Below the pieces are notes generated by a model. That model did not search any database, was not told where the DNA came from, and saw nothing but the letters and a program-made list of their open reading frames with translations. The position numbers and the translations under genes are program-made. From Symsagittifera roscoffensis (taxonomy: Eukaryota; Xenacoelomorpha; Acoela; Convolutidae), in assembly GCF_963678635.1 (NCBI RefSeq), contig NC_087071.1:744001-808000 (forward strand): a DNA stretch of 64,000 nucleotides, read 5' to 3'. This document shows positions 35,176 through 46,008 of this stretch, piece after piece. Positions within the stretch are counted from its first letter, which is position 1, and each line of letters begins with the position of its first letter.

Positions 35176-36078
35176 TGTGAAATTCGACCAGAAATGATAA
35201 AAAATGCTATTTCCAGTTATTAGCCGCTGACCTTGAAAATTGGCAGTTTTAGCAGATTAGCGACGTTATTTGAACGATTAGACAAACTGTGAAGGTCAGA
35301 ATATTCTGGTATTTTAAATGTTTAAAATTTCGAATGATGACGTCACACTTCCCGAAAACGTCGAAAACGGCCATTTCAGAAAAAAAAGTCAGAAAAGAAA
35401 GACAACAACAATATATGCGACAGAAATAACAACTGGAAATAGAAAATCAGAGCTGAACAAATCAAGGAGTTGACAAAGACCGCTCCGAGTTGTAACGATT
35501 GTTTCGCTACCGCCGTTACAAAGCCAATCACACCAACGGTGAGGGTGGAAACTAGCCTTCCGGAGAGGAAATAATAGTGTTATTTCCTAGGATTCAGGAA
35601 TCCGGAGTCGTGTCGAGACCTGAACTCAAACTGTTTCATACGCATTTTTAGCTTCCTGGTTATGTCCTGAATTGAATTTATTTAACATCTGGAATCACTT
35701 TCTGACAATGAAAAGCTAGGATTAAGGGAAAGGGTTGACCCATCTTCGATAGAGATGATGATTTTTATCTACTGAACAAAAACAATCGTAATATAATAAA
35801 TAGTAGTAGCCCTGTTTTTACGAAAGACCTCGTGGTCAGGGGATACTGAGACCCAGCCATGAGCTCGGTTTTCTTGCATATAATTAAGATAATTTGAGTG
35901 TTTGGACCGAAGCCGAAAGCAGTTAGGTTTTTGTCGACCCGATTTTAGAAAAACCAACAAAAGAACTGGCTTTGGTAGAGACGGTGAAAAGCACGTGGAG
36001 CTTTGTTTAGGAGCTGGCCAGCCGCTTTATAGCTTTGCTTTATTTTCCGTCGATATGTACTTCCGGGCGAATGTTACA
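35176..36078 (+). repeat. Element A 3' LTR (903 bp)
   Basis: Starts TGTGAAATTCGACC, ends GCGAATGTTACA. It matches the 5' LTR except for scattered substitutions and an extra 86-bp segment at about 35310-35410 (containing ATGACGTCACAC) that the 5' LTR lacks. Confidence 0.85.
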
Positions 36079-37100
36079 AAGGAGATTGAGAAACCGGAAA
36101 CGGAAGCCATACTAATTTTTGATGCAGAAAACGCCTTCAACTCGCTCAATAGAGAACTTGCTCTAAAAATGTAGAAATCCTTTGTCGGGCACTACATCAT
36201 GCGCTGGCCATTTCATATAAACATCTCTCAAAACTATATGCGAAAACCACGGTTTCGGCATCTACCGAAGGCACATTGCAATCTGATCCCCTCGCAATGG
36301 CTATGTACGGAATTGGAAAAATCACACTGATTGAGCTCCTGCAAAAACCAAATCTCACCCAAAAATGATACGAAAATGATGGAAGCGCTGCAGGTGATCT
36401 TAAGAGTTTCCGTGCAATGCTGGACAACCTAGATGTGCACGGAAAGGCTTTCGGGTACAATGTGAAGCGTTCAAAGTGTCAACTAATATTAAAGGTAAAC
36501 TGTCGTGAAAGCGCCATAAAAGTATTCGAAGGCACAAATATTACGATGGTAGACGGTTTCAGAATCCTTGGTTCGGTCATGGGAACACCGTCAGCATGCG
36601 ACAAGTACATTGGAAGCGAAATTGAAAAGTCAGCTACCTAAATGAAAAGCTTTCAAAAATAGCTACAAAACATCACCACACAATGCGTACTCCTGCAACA
36701 CAAAAGGAGTTCAAAATAAATTAAATTTTCTAACCAGAACAGCTCCGGAAGTATTTAAGAAAATGGATGAAACTGAGAAAAACGTAAGACAGCAGCTACT
36801 TCCTAGTATTACTGGTAAAAAGCATATAGCCGATGAAGATCGCAACCTTTTTGCACTACCTTTAATAATTGGAGGATTAGACATCCTTAGTAACACGGAC
36901 TTTTCCAAAAATTATGATTGGTCACGAGCCATTTGTGATCCGTTAGAAAACAGTGATACAGAAATAGCTGAAACGGAACAAACTCTGATAAATAGAAACA
37001 TCAAAACTGAGAAACAGAACATCACACTCTCGAAAAAGGCTAAAATTATGGAAAATTGCTCATCAGAGAAAAAACTGACAATAAATCTAGCGTCTTAGAA
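36079..37100 (+). pseudogene. Reverse transcriptase gene, C-terminal half
   Basis: Continues the gene interrupted at 13380: KEIEKPETEAILIFDAENAFNSLNRELAL (in parts), where FDAENAF is RT motif A. After a stop the next frame gives TEGTLQSDPLAMAMYGIGK (motif B), then YENDGSAAGDLKSF where relatives have ADD (motif C, one catalytic Asp replaced). 36417-36641 has GKAFGYNVKRSKCQLILK and GFRILGSVMGTP. 36763-37098 has LLPSITGKKHI, RNLFALPLIIGGLDI, DWSRAICDPLE, all typical of this RT family. The class is not assigned to LTR or standard LINE families with certainty. It is inactive even without the inserted element. Confidence 0.75.
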
Positions 37101-37256
37101 AGGAGCATCGAATTGGCTAAGCTTGCTCTTCCTAAAAAGAATACAATTTCTCTCTCAACAAATCAGAGTTTAAAGATTGGTTCATCTGAGATATGGAGGG
37201 GAACCTCCAAAAACCCCACATACGTGCCAGTGTGGACAACCGTTCACACTGACCCA

Positions 37257-37257
37257 C

Positions 37258-37308
<51 letters not shown>

Positions 37309-37309
37309 G
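37257..37309. repeat. (TAG)n microsatellite at LINE 3' end
   Basis: About 17 TAG units on the plus strand (CTA on the minus strand). It abuts the 3' end of the minus-strand LINE; CR1/Jockey-type LINEs often end in short tandem repeats that template or follow integration. Confidence 0.85.
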
Positions 37310-37357
37310 GATTTAGTGTTTCCACAAGGGGTCCAGGCCCATGTCATCCTTCACGTC

Positions 37358-38530
37358 TCATATCGCGAGTCTAGTTCTACATTTGTTTGTCGCACAATCA
37401 CATGCAAGCTTCCATGTGTATTTATTTCTTTCGTCATAGAGTGCAAATTTGTTCCAGAACACTTTGAGCAGGGCGCCTTTCAGTCCAGACCAATTTCGCA
37501 AATCTATCCTAAGTGCATTCGCAAGACGGCATGTCTGGTAAAAGAAATTTTGTTCACACCTGTACTTTGATGGACGCTTTAGCTGAAACATAGGATAGCG
37601 AGAGAAATCTATGTATTGTGGAAAATCAATCATATAAGTATCGTATCGTTTCAAAATTAATTTTGCCAGCAGTAACAGGTTGTTCATTTGTATGTACATG
37701 GCCAGTGGTAAAATTTGTAGTTGTTTAAGTTTATCTTTGTAATTGGTATGTTTACTATGCAAAATCCAATTTACCGCCCTTTTTTGAATTATCTCGTATT
37801 GTGTCATGACGTATTTGTTTAGACCTATGCAAGAACTAGCATACATTATTACGGGAATGACCATCGATTTATACAGGTTTAATTTTGCTTTCCAGTGTAG
37901 ATTTGATGTATTCCTCTTTATCATGAAAAACACTCTGTTTGCCTTTACGCATGCTTTTTCCATATGCTGGCTCTATGCTAGATCATTTGATACGATTAGT
38001 CCAAGGTCTTTCTGACAGTCTACATGAGCTATTTGTTCGTTATTGAAATTAAAAGAAGATCGATTTTTCCCAAAATTCAGGTGCGTACATTTATCTACGT
38101 TGAAAGGCAGATTGTTTTCCAGGGTCCATAGATTCACATTGTCAAGGTCTTTTTGAAATTCATCTCTCCCCAAATTTATGCTAATGAATTTGGCATCGTC
38201 TGCGAATAATAATGGTATAACTGTATTGCATTTGTCAGGCAGGTCATTAATGAAAACTAAGAAAAACAAGGGTCCCAAAATACTGCCCTGGGGTACAATA
38301 CTGCCCTGGGGTACTTTTTCTGAATTTGATAATTCGCCATTTACTCGTACGACTTGAGACCTTTCTGTTAGGTATGATTGAAATAATTTCAAATTTTTAT
38401 CCCTGACTCCTTTTTCGAATAATTTCCGCAACAAAATTCCGTGGTCAACACGGTCAAAAGCCTTACTATAATCTGTAAAAACCGTTTCGATACTGTCGCC
38501 ATTTTCATGACCGTTATAGACTAGCTGCAA
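37358..38530 (-). pseudogene. LINE reverse transcriptase palm and C-terminal domain
   Basis: Frame 38530-37973 has FTDYSKAFDRVDHGILLRKL (motif A), VPQGSILGPLFFLVFINDLPD (motif B, in parts) and LLFADDAKF (catalytic FADD). The motif B region holds an 18-bp tandem duplication giving VPQGSIVPQGSI. Frame 37963-37358 is the thumb and C-terminal region (KAKLNLYKSMVIPVIMYAS, QKRAVNWI) typical of CR1/Jockey elements. A stop or frameshift near 37.97 kb separates them. It would copy LINE RNA onto nicked chromosomal DNA. Confidence 0.8.
38279..38314 (-). repeat. 18-bp tandem duplication inside LINE RT motif B
   Basis: The plus-strand unit AATACTGCCCTGGGGTAC occurs twice back to back (38279-38296, 38297-38314). 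It keeps the reading frame and inserts six residues so that PQGSI appears twice. Confidence 0.9.
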
Positions 38531-38609
38531 AAATGTTAAAAGCTGAACAATGGTCGATCGGTTTTTCAGAAATCCGTACTGTGCCTTGTGGAAAATCTTT
38601 TCAGAATGT

Positions 38610-39779
38610 TCATATAATCGCCTTGAAAATTATTCGTTCTAGAATTTTCGAGATTACTGAGAGCAGAGAAACAGGTCTGTAACTTTCATTGTCACTTTTG
38701 TCATCTTTTTCATGCAAAGGGCTAATGATGGCTTTTTTCCAACATGCGGGAAAAATACAGGTTTGAGAAATTTTTCGGAATATCTGATAGATTGAATGAG
38801 ATAATGTTTCTGCATTTTTGAATAGAAAAAGAGGTAGATCGTCCGGGCTTTTGCTTTTATTTACATTCAACAGTTTGCATCTTTCAAAAATATTTTGTTC
38901 TGAAAAATCGTTATTTTCTAAAATTGGTTGATTTTTGTTACTGCATTCGTTTTCGTTAAAAATTGACGACTCCACATATACTGATGCAAAAATTTTGAAA
39001 ATAAAGCTGCTTTTGAGACATCCGTATCTGCATTTTCGTTTTGATAATGCATTATTCTAGGCAAAACTGATTTTCGGAAAGCCCTAAAATATTTGAAAAG
39101 TTTGCCGGTTGATCTTTCAGCTGCCATGGATTCCTCATAACTAACTTTATCGATTTCGATAAGCTGGTCTGTTTTCGATTTTAATAACACTACTTTAGTA
39201 TGTGACTCATTGTGTTTTTTTGCGAGCAGTGTTCAATCATTTTATCATATGGGAGGTTGATTGACTAATCCAGGGGGGTAAGGATGTACGATGTTTTGTG
39301 CGTTTAGGTATCGTACTCGATAAAAGATCCAATAACCATTTGTACCAATGTTCTAATATGAAATTTGGATTTGACCAGCAATAAGTATCGAAGGGGTTAT
39401 CAATAATTGAATCATTCAATAATTTGTAGTCACCGTTGCAAAAACTCAATGTTGACTCCTTAACATATTTTCGCTGGTATAAGCAGGATATTTCAATATG
39501 GAATTTCGTCTTTATCGGATAATGGTTTGACATTTTTGTGAAACTATTTTCATTTTGAAATTTGCAAATATCAGTAACCTGAATATTTTCATTCACAAAA
39601 AACAGATCAAGGATTCCTGTTGCAGCTGTATGAAAATCAATTTTTTGAATTAGATCAAATTTCTCGATAAAAGTTAGAAAATTAGCTTGAAGATGACGCT
39701 CGACTTGACATCAAGGCAAATGGACTCTGAGGAGGTCGATGATATATGGAGGTCGATATATGGAGGTCGATGAAAATAC
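38610..39779 (-). pseudogene. LINE endonuclease end and RT N-terminus
   Basis: From upstream: about 39700-39237 has ANFLTFIEKFDLIQ, ILDLFFV and SNHYPIKTKF, where SNHYPI is the last conserved block (S-D/N-H-x-P) of the AP-type endonuclease. 39190-38918 is the linker (GKLFKYFRAFRKSVLP). 38975-38610 begins RT with KSPDDLPLFLFK, FPACWKKAIISPLHEKDDKSD and NYRPVSLLSVISKILERI-like sequence (SYRPVSLLS). Frames change at 39.19 and 38.95 kb. The endonuclease would nick target DNA to prime reverse transcription. Confidence 0.75.
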
Positions 39780-40676
39780 TGTGCCAGTCGGTCATATCTG
39801 GAAGTTTGACCTTGAGGGACACGAGAATACGTAATTTTGGAGTGAAGTTTTAATTTTCAAAATTTCGGATGAAGCCTGTCATGCTCAGTTTTCTCGCATC
39901 AACTGAAAACAAAAAGTGAAAAATGAAAACGACCGAATTTGCAATAGCGGGAAAATATTAAAGAAAACAGCAGGAAATTGCTATTCGCAATTTCCAGACA
40001 CAAAATAGGACACGAGTAGAGCTGTCTCATCCTGAAATAGGAGGAGAGATAATCAAAAGAAGAGAGAACAACTATTTGAAACGAACCAGAGTGAGCCTTC
40101 AATGGAAAGGTGGAAAACTTGAGTGTCCCAATGGTTCATACAAAAACTCCAATTCTAGAGTCAGAATTTACTTCTGTTATCAAAACTGACTTGTATTAAA
40201 ACTTATCTAGTTATTTGATCTAATTCTTGAGTTGCTTATCAATCTAATTACTCCTTGTACTCGAGTGCATCAACATGTGAGTCCCTAATTTAATTTTCTT
40301 GAGTGTGTTTTATGATTGTTATGTTCAGATAAGGCGAGTTTTAGGTTGATTCATCTGAAATGAATCAAAGTTCCACTGTCCAATAAAAAGTAACTTAACG
40401 GATTGTTCCGACCCTGTTCTTAACGGCGTTCATGTATTTTGGGTATCTCGACACCTAAGTATGGGGACGTTCTTATTTTCTAGAGTGGGGGGATACTTTG
40501 GTAGTAGCCTTTAAGCTGTAACGAGTTCTAGTCTCATGTCGCAAGCGAACCGAATTGGCTCCGACGGTTCTTGAGGTAGAAAAACACAAGAGATAGTGTC
40601 CCTGACTCTTGAGCCAATGGTTATAGGGCCTATTTTTCTTAAGCCTCATATGTGACCGAAGTAGGCGACTGTTACA
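39780..40676 (+). repeat. Element B 5' LTR (897 bp)
   Basis: Starts TGTGCCAGTCGG and ends GCGACTGTTACA. It matches 55214-55650 joined to 59951-60413 with few differences, so this insertion is younger than element A. The GTTACA end followed by TAG is shared with element A, otherwise the LTRs are too diverged to align by eye. Confidence 0.9.
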
Positions 40677-40687
40677 TAGTGTTTTTA

Positions 40688-40705
40688 TGGTGCTCCTGGG
40701 TCTTT
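40688..40705 (+). promoter_or_regulatory. Candidate tRNA primer-binding site, element B
   Basis: TGGTGCTCCTGGG lies 11 nt after the 5' LTR and corresponds to TGGCGCTCCTGG in element A. The gap is long for a PBS and the tRNA is not identified. Confidence 0.35.
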
Positions 40706-41140
40706 TTACGACATCATGACTACGGAGTCGAACCCACTTGACACAGCTCCGGGCTGCATGCCCATTCTAGAGTACCGGTGGTACGGTTCAGCGGGAACGT
40801 GTAAACCTTCCGGTTGTACCGTGATAGCTTTTTAAGAAAACTTGAGAAAACTTCCTGGTACGCTCTCCGAACGAGGCCTAGCTAACCGAGTAAAGGGGGG
40901 CAACTAGGGAGACAAAAACAAGAAAAAAGTATAGAAAAAGGAACAAAAACCAAAAAACGAAAAGGCAGTGACTTTGATACCGGATCATTTGGATCAAACC
41001 TTTATATTAATTAAATAGTATAACCATACTGTTTTATAAGACCGATCGTTTCGATCAATCTAGCAATTTAAACCAGTGACTTCAATAAGGTGCATGAGTG
41101 GGGGCGTTGTTAAAGGTTTTCAGATAGATTACAACCTAGC

Positions 41141-41410
41141 CGGACCACTAGGAGACTTGACTGGAAGAGGTGACCAGCCGAGTGGGAAAGTGGTTCACAA
41201 GGATCGAACCGGACCACTAGGAGACTTGACTGGAAGAGGTGACCAGCCGAGTGGGAAAGTGGTTCAGAAGGACTGAGCTGAACCCACTGGAAACTTGACT
41301 GGAAGAGGTGACCAGCCGAGTGGGAAAGTGGTTCAGAAGGACTGAGCTGAACCCACTGGAAACTTGACTGGAAGAGGTAACCAGCCAAGTGGGAAAGTGG
41401 TGCTGCTGTC
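41141..41410 (+). repeat. 69-bp tandem repeat, about four units
   Basis: The shared ACTTGACTGGAAGAGGT block recurs with exact 69-bp spacing (ACTTGAC ends at 41161, 41230, 41299, 41368). Units end GTGGGAAAGTGGTTCA. Later units differ from the first two at the start (GAACCCACTGG in place of CGGACCACTAGG), indicating stepwise duplication. Confidence 0.9.
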
Positions 41411-42289
41411 AAGTGCAGAACAGAGACAAAAAGCACAGGATCACTACAAGAGGACGCACAGGGGTGTTCTCAAGTTGGGCAACGGGTATCGTTAGAATCC
41501 ACATTACGTTATAGGAGATAAGTGTAAAATTGGATAAGCGGAGCCCCATTGTTTTGAGGAAGTTTTCGCACAAGCAGGCCTGGAAACAGGTCTACGGTTT
41601 TCTCTCGAGAGGTTTAGCACCCGGCGCTTAAGGGATTTTTCGGCTTAAGAGGGGGGCTAAAAAGGGGGGAGGTTAGCAGGGGGGCTGGTTAGGTTAGAGG
41701 TTAGCGGTTGTAAATTGTAAAAAGGGGGGACACGTTAGAGTAACTAATTGTTCGGCATCGTCGATTTAGTTACATTAGATATTTACACGCGTTGGTTATA
41801 AGAAGCGGATATCCAAAATTAAAATCAGGTTAAGGTAGGTACCCTGGTCGGATCGATAGGGGGGAACGGACATAGACAGTTTTTGAGATACCCCATAAGA
41901 TCGCTAGCAGGGGGGAAGAAAACGCGTGGCAATCGGGTACCAGACATTTTTTTTCGGACAAAGATTGACATCGGTCAACCTTGAATTTCAGGGGAATTCA
42001 TCCATCTGTTTTTGAAATTTTTCCAGTTTAAATTTTTATGTTTTGGGTGAAAATTTGTTGTTGGTATTTTAACGAACAGGTGATCACAAGATACCTGCGG
42101 GGAAATTAGGGTTTCAAATAGCCTGAAACATAGAGATAGAGGCAAATACAGGGGATTAGTATTTGGGTTTTGACCAGTAAGATAGGGATTTTGGAAAATT
42201 TTTTACTAGGGCTCAAGTGGTGGTAAAAGGTACAGTGGTTCAATAGTCCCTACAACGAAGAAGAAGAGACCCGATATCCAGACACTCAG

Positions 42290-42960
42290 TGACGAGTCTT
42301 GGGACAGTACCGAAGAAGTCTTGGGACATTGCAGTCTGGAGACAGTCTTGGAGCAACACTGTCTTGGGACAGTCACGGGACAGAGTAGTCTTGGGACAAT
42401 CTTGGGACAGTGCAGCCTTGGGACAGTCTTGGACCAGAGCAATCTTGGTACGAAACAGTCTTGGGACATTGGTCTCGGGACGTTGGTCTTGGGACAGTTG
42501 TCTTGGGACAGTTGTCTTGGGACATTGGTCTTGGGACAGTGGTCTTGGGACAGTGGTCTTGGGACATTGGTCTTGGGACAGTGGTCTTGGGACATTGGTC
42601 TTGGGACATTGGTCTTGGGACAGTGGTCTTGGGACATTCGTCTTGGGACATTGGTCTTGGGACATTGGTCTTCGGACATTGGTCTTGGGCCATTGGTCTT
42701 GGGACAGTGGTCTTGGGACAGTGGACTTGGGACATTGGTCTTGGGCCATTGGTCTTGGGACAGTGGTCTTGGGACATTAGTATTGGGACACTAGTCTTGG
42801 GACGTTGATCTTGGGACATTAGTCTTGGGACACTAGTATTGGGACGTTGGTCTTGGGACATTAGTCTTGGGACACTAGTCTTGGGACAGTAGTCTTGGGA
42901 CAGCAGACTTAGGGCAAGGGTCTTGGGACAGTGGTCTGGGGACACTAACAAGAAGTACTG
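42290..42960 (+). repeat. 14-bp G-rich minisatellite (CTTGGGACAKTGGT)n
   Basis: Around 45 units of a 14-bp motif, best preserved at 42460-42780, decaying at both sides. Each unit has a GGG tract and a GG pair at regular spacing on the plus strand, so the RNA could form G-quadruplexes. Confidence 0.9.
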
Positions 42961-43239
42961 GGACAACACTGAATAGTCTTGAGACGGTAGAGAGAAAGTC
43001 TTGGAACAGCATTAGGAAGGAGGGTACTAAAAGAGTACTAAGTCAGGTTGAAGTAACCAATTGTAAAATCATATTCTCTATCCTAACCAAACATATAAAT
43101 TTTTCAAGAGCTTAAGAAAAGTTGTTTTTTTTTTTGCAAATTGTCAATTTCTTTTTATAAAAATTTTGTCAAAAGAGGTTTTAACCTTAGAGTAGAATTT
43201 TGTAGATAGTAATACTGTAAATAGTAACAATTGTAAATA

Positions 43240-44187
43240 ATGAGGCGGAGCAGGGTACCGGTAGCTGAAAAAAGATCTACCGAAGCGAAGACAAAGTATA
43301 ACTCGTCGCTACGTAAAACAACATCAATGGGTCCGAACGTAACAAAGAAGAACTTTTCAGTTAGTATGGTCAGCACGAGGAGTACCACGGAGAACAGAGC
43401 AAAAGAGGGCACGGAAGGGGAACGAGTAGAACCCACCATTGAGATTGATCTAGAGACACCTGATCAAAGTGTGGATGAAGCAGGAAAGAAGACGACAGAG
43501 TCAACTCCAATGCCCAATGCGGAAGAACCTAACCCGAAACCCATAGAGTTCTCACCGATAGACAACGTGGAAGACACAACAGGCAACACGCCAGAAACAG
43601 TTAAAGATGAGTCTCAAAAGAGAACGTCTTTTGCTGAAAGATTAGCGATGATGGTCGGAATGAGATCAAAGGACGCAGCAGTGGAGGAGACGAAAGTCGA
43701 GAAAAGCAAAACATTCGGAACAGTATCCACGAGAACGACAGAGACCGATCAGAACGAGGGTCAGAGAAAATCGGGACCAGCGACCAACTATAGGACAACA
43801 ACGGACCATGGAACGACGACTCTTGAGCAAAGCGACTTGATGGCGAAGCTAGATCAGATAGATGAGAAACTGAAGCACAGCGAAGAGGATAGAAATGTGA
43901 TAAGGAAGGAAATGAGAAACAACAAACATGAGTACTTGGACAACTATTTCCAGCTAGCGAGAGCAACGGAGGAAAAGCTTCAGCAGATGTCTGACAAAGT
44001 AGAAACCACTGATGAAGAGCGAGACAAGAACATCAGAAAAGACATGCGAGAAATGAAGCAGCGATATGACGCAGTGAATAGCCAGTATGTGTGGGTTTTC
44101 CAGAATGTGATACCGCCCAAAGGGACGAAGAAGCTACTCAAGAAATGGAGAGGTCGGTACATCAACAAGGACGGTTCTACCGCTTGA
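43240..44187 (+). pseudogene. Element B Gag N-terminus fused to integrase C-terminal domain
   Basis: An open frame of 315 residues. MRRSRVPVAEKRST leads to MVSTRSTT, which aligns with element A MVETRS, then an acidic region, TSFAERLAMMVG, and a long coiled coil (LDQIDEKLKHSEED, RKDMREMKQRYD, in parts) to about 44082. At 44083-44088 the sequence changes directly to YVWVFQNVIPPKGTKKLLKKWRG, the integrase C-terminal domain (A: YVWVFQNVMSPKGTKKLLK). Capsid, nucleocapsid, protease, RT, RNase H and integrase core are all missing. The join keeps frame for about 30 codons, then a small deletion near 44150 shifts it to a stop. Confidence 0.8.
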
Positions 44188-45541
44188 GTACTGGGCGAGC
44201 AGCACATTATGAGAACCTGAAGCCTCATGTCCCATCCCCAGAGGACTGGTGTATACCAAAGGACATGGAGGGACTAGAGTACCTACTGGTGGAACCAGCA
44301 TGTGAAGTGAACGAAAGAGGCACCAGAGATAAGAATGATGGCAATGAGAACTTGAGTTTGGATGACAATGAAAAAATAGATGCGGACTCTGAAGTGGAAT
44401 CTTTTTTGGAAGAAGATTGGAACGATCCGGAGCAAGGTGAGGTGCCGAGGTGGACTGAACCAGACTTGTCAATACCAGCGGGGACAAGGAGTGGCAATCG
44501 CAAACGCACAGGCATGAGGTACAACAGGTATGGGGACGACTTCCTGATCGACAAGATACAACCCGATGACCTGGACAAAGAACTAATAAGTGTGGGCGAG
44601 CTGACGGCAGATGGTGAATGGCAGATCATCGATGATAATGAACACTACCCACAGGAAGACTACTCGACGCCGGAGCGGGAGACGGATTTAGAACAGAGCG
44701 AGATAGAGAGGAGGGAGAATACGAACCTGAGGATATTAGAATGGATGCGCGATGTCAAGAACGGAAGCGAGGAAGGACAGAGCATACAGCAAATTGACAT
44801 ATCAGCGAGGAAGTACATGAAAACGGAGGATCCTCTTTTCGGCTGGACGGCAACAGACAGCCCGCTCGACATTCCGCCAGATAATTCAGACCCAGCATCA
44901 TCGACAGGGACGTCGATAAATATTTTTGTCCGGGGAGTGGGGGTAGGACTTACCCACACCGAAAATTTGATGATAAAGAAACTCAGAGAAGTGAGAGAAA
45001 AGTGCGGACTGGAACTGGAAGGGGAGGAGGCCGAGCCAATCATAGGACGGAATTTCAAAACGAAGTTTGAAATACCAAACGAATACTCAGAAAATATCCT
45101 GATAACGGATAGTGACTTCATTCTGTCAGACAGGACCAGCGCAATCTGTATCACGGCGGATATGAGTTTCAAATCAAGACTGGAAGCTGATTTCAAGAGA
45201 GAGTACCAGAACGTGGAGTTTCTGTTTAGACAGAGGCCAGGACTGGGAGGAATAGCAGCGCTTCCATATCAGTAGCACAAGTCCCGGGCAAATACCTGTG
45301 CTTCCTAGTGACGAGGGTCAATGACAGGAACACGATCGATCCCGAACACGTGATGTTGGCACTAACAAGACTACGAGACTTCATGATTGAAAGAGGGATA
45401 ACGGAGGTCTCAATGCCGGTGTATGACCCAAACAGGGGCAAATTGAGCCCAAGGGAATTGTACGCTATCCTACACGTGGTCTTCGCAGAATCTGAGATAA
45501 TGGTGCATCTTCACAAGAAATACTACTTGAGCATCGCCTGA
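44155..45541 (+). pseudogene. Element B acidic Pol extension and macro-domain-like module
   Basis: From 44155 the frame ending at 45275 has GRFYRLSTGRAAHYENLKPHVPSPEDWCIP (in parts), then an acidic extension with islands shared with element A (PACEVNERGTRDKNDGNE, YNRYGDDFLID), then FVRGVGVGLTHTE where A has a stop. The macro-like module follows: ILITDSDFIL, CITADMSF, EFLFRQRPGLGGIAALP. A one-base shift near 45268 moves the rest to the frame ending 45541 (GKYLCFLVTR, LTRLRDFMIERGITEVSMPVYD, HVVFAESEIMVHLHKKYYLSIA, in parts). The C-terminal YYLSI end is identical in A. Only one frameshift is seen, so decay is recent. See element A for the macro-domain argument. Confidence 0.6.
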
Positions 45542-46008
45542 GTCGGGTACGCGGGGGTCTCGAGTTGGGCATGAGGGAAGAATCTCGAGTTAGGTGTGGG
45601 GGTACAAAACAGGTAAAGAATCTTAGAGGTGATTGGCATGACAATTAATATTTTAAATGATTGATGGTGATAAAACATAAAATGAATCTGCATGTTTTTA
45701 GAAAATTTCCAATTGAACTATTTTAGCAGGACGGAAAGGAAAGGGTTTTAACTATAGTAGTGAAGGGGTTTTTAGGTTAGAAACACAGCCTGTTAGTCTA
45801 AAAGTCGGGTGTTATTTTCAGATTGATTTGGTAAATTCGAATTGACTACCCAACTGCATTCAATTGAAGAAAGAGAACGCAAATTGAACGACACCTTAAG
45901 AAGCAAACTCAAGTTGCTAAAGTAAAACTCAAGTTGCTCAGGTAAAACTCAAGTTGCTCAGGTAAAACTCAAGTTGCTAATACTCAAGATCACTTGGAAA
46001 TTACGGAA
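45542..46008 (+). other. Element B spacer between pol and ORF2, with 20-bp direct repeats
   Basis: No open frame. At 45901-45980 four direct repeats with exact 20-bp period carry AAACTCAAGTTGCT (starting 45905, 45925, 45945, 45965), ending 28 nt before the ORF2 ATG. Elements A and C also have a 0.4 kb spacer but not these repeats. They might act in ORF2 expression, or be a local duplication. Confidence 0.65.

Larger units (their letters stand above)
13381..36078 (+). mobile_element. Element A: 22.7 kb giant LTR retroelement
   Basis: Bounded by two related direct repeats that begin TGTGA and end GTTACA (13381-14197 and 35176-36078). The flanks share AAG on both sides (left ...GAGGAAG, right AAGGAG...), a 3-bp target duplication. 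Removing the element rejoins a split RT gene in frame. Inside, in order: a 2.7 kb leader, gag, protease, RT, integrase, acidic Pol extension with macro-like module, then four accessory proteins. RNase H is deleted. LTR divergence, an 86-bp LTR length difference and dozens of stops show an old, inactive copy. RT and integrase motifs are Ty3/gypsy-like. Confidence 0.85.
37310..39779 (-). mobile_element. CR1/Jockey-type LINE fragment, 5' truncated
   Basis: Minus-strand non-LTR retrotransposon with the end of the endonuclease, full RT and C-terminal domain, ending 3' at a TAG/CTA microsatellite. The 5' part (ORF1 and most of the endonuclease) is missing. The upstream end meets the element B 5' LTR at 39780, with three ATATGGAGGTCGAT-like repeats at about 39735-39775 just before it. 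Several frameshifts and stops. Confidence 0.8.
40677..43239 (+). other. Element B untranslated leader
   Basis: About 2.6 kb without a credible gene. It holds, in order, a conserved palindrome (GATCGTTTCGATC, 41044-41056), a 69-bp tandem array, a G-rich stretch with many GGGGGG runs (about 41630-41960), and a 14-bp minisatellite. The long open frames over the repeats exist in several frames and on both strands and reflect repeat periodicity only. Confidence 0.65.

Noticed and set aside
37132-37347. Poly-Leu / poly-Val open frames
   Set aside because: They are translations of the TAG/CTA microsatellite.
41076-41436. Open frames on both strands over the 69-bp repeat
   Set aside because: The period is a multiple of three, so frames stay open automatically; no conservation with element A.
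41141-42960. CRISPR-like arrays
   Set aside because: Units are directly adjacent without unique spacers, and the window is eukaryotic; they are mini-satellites.
42206-42969. Several long overlapping open frames on both strands (130-198 codons)
   Set aside because: They arise because a 14-bp repeat without stop codons is open in many frames; all translate to monotonous repeats and none has a start context or family signature.
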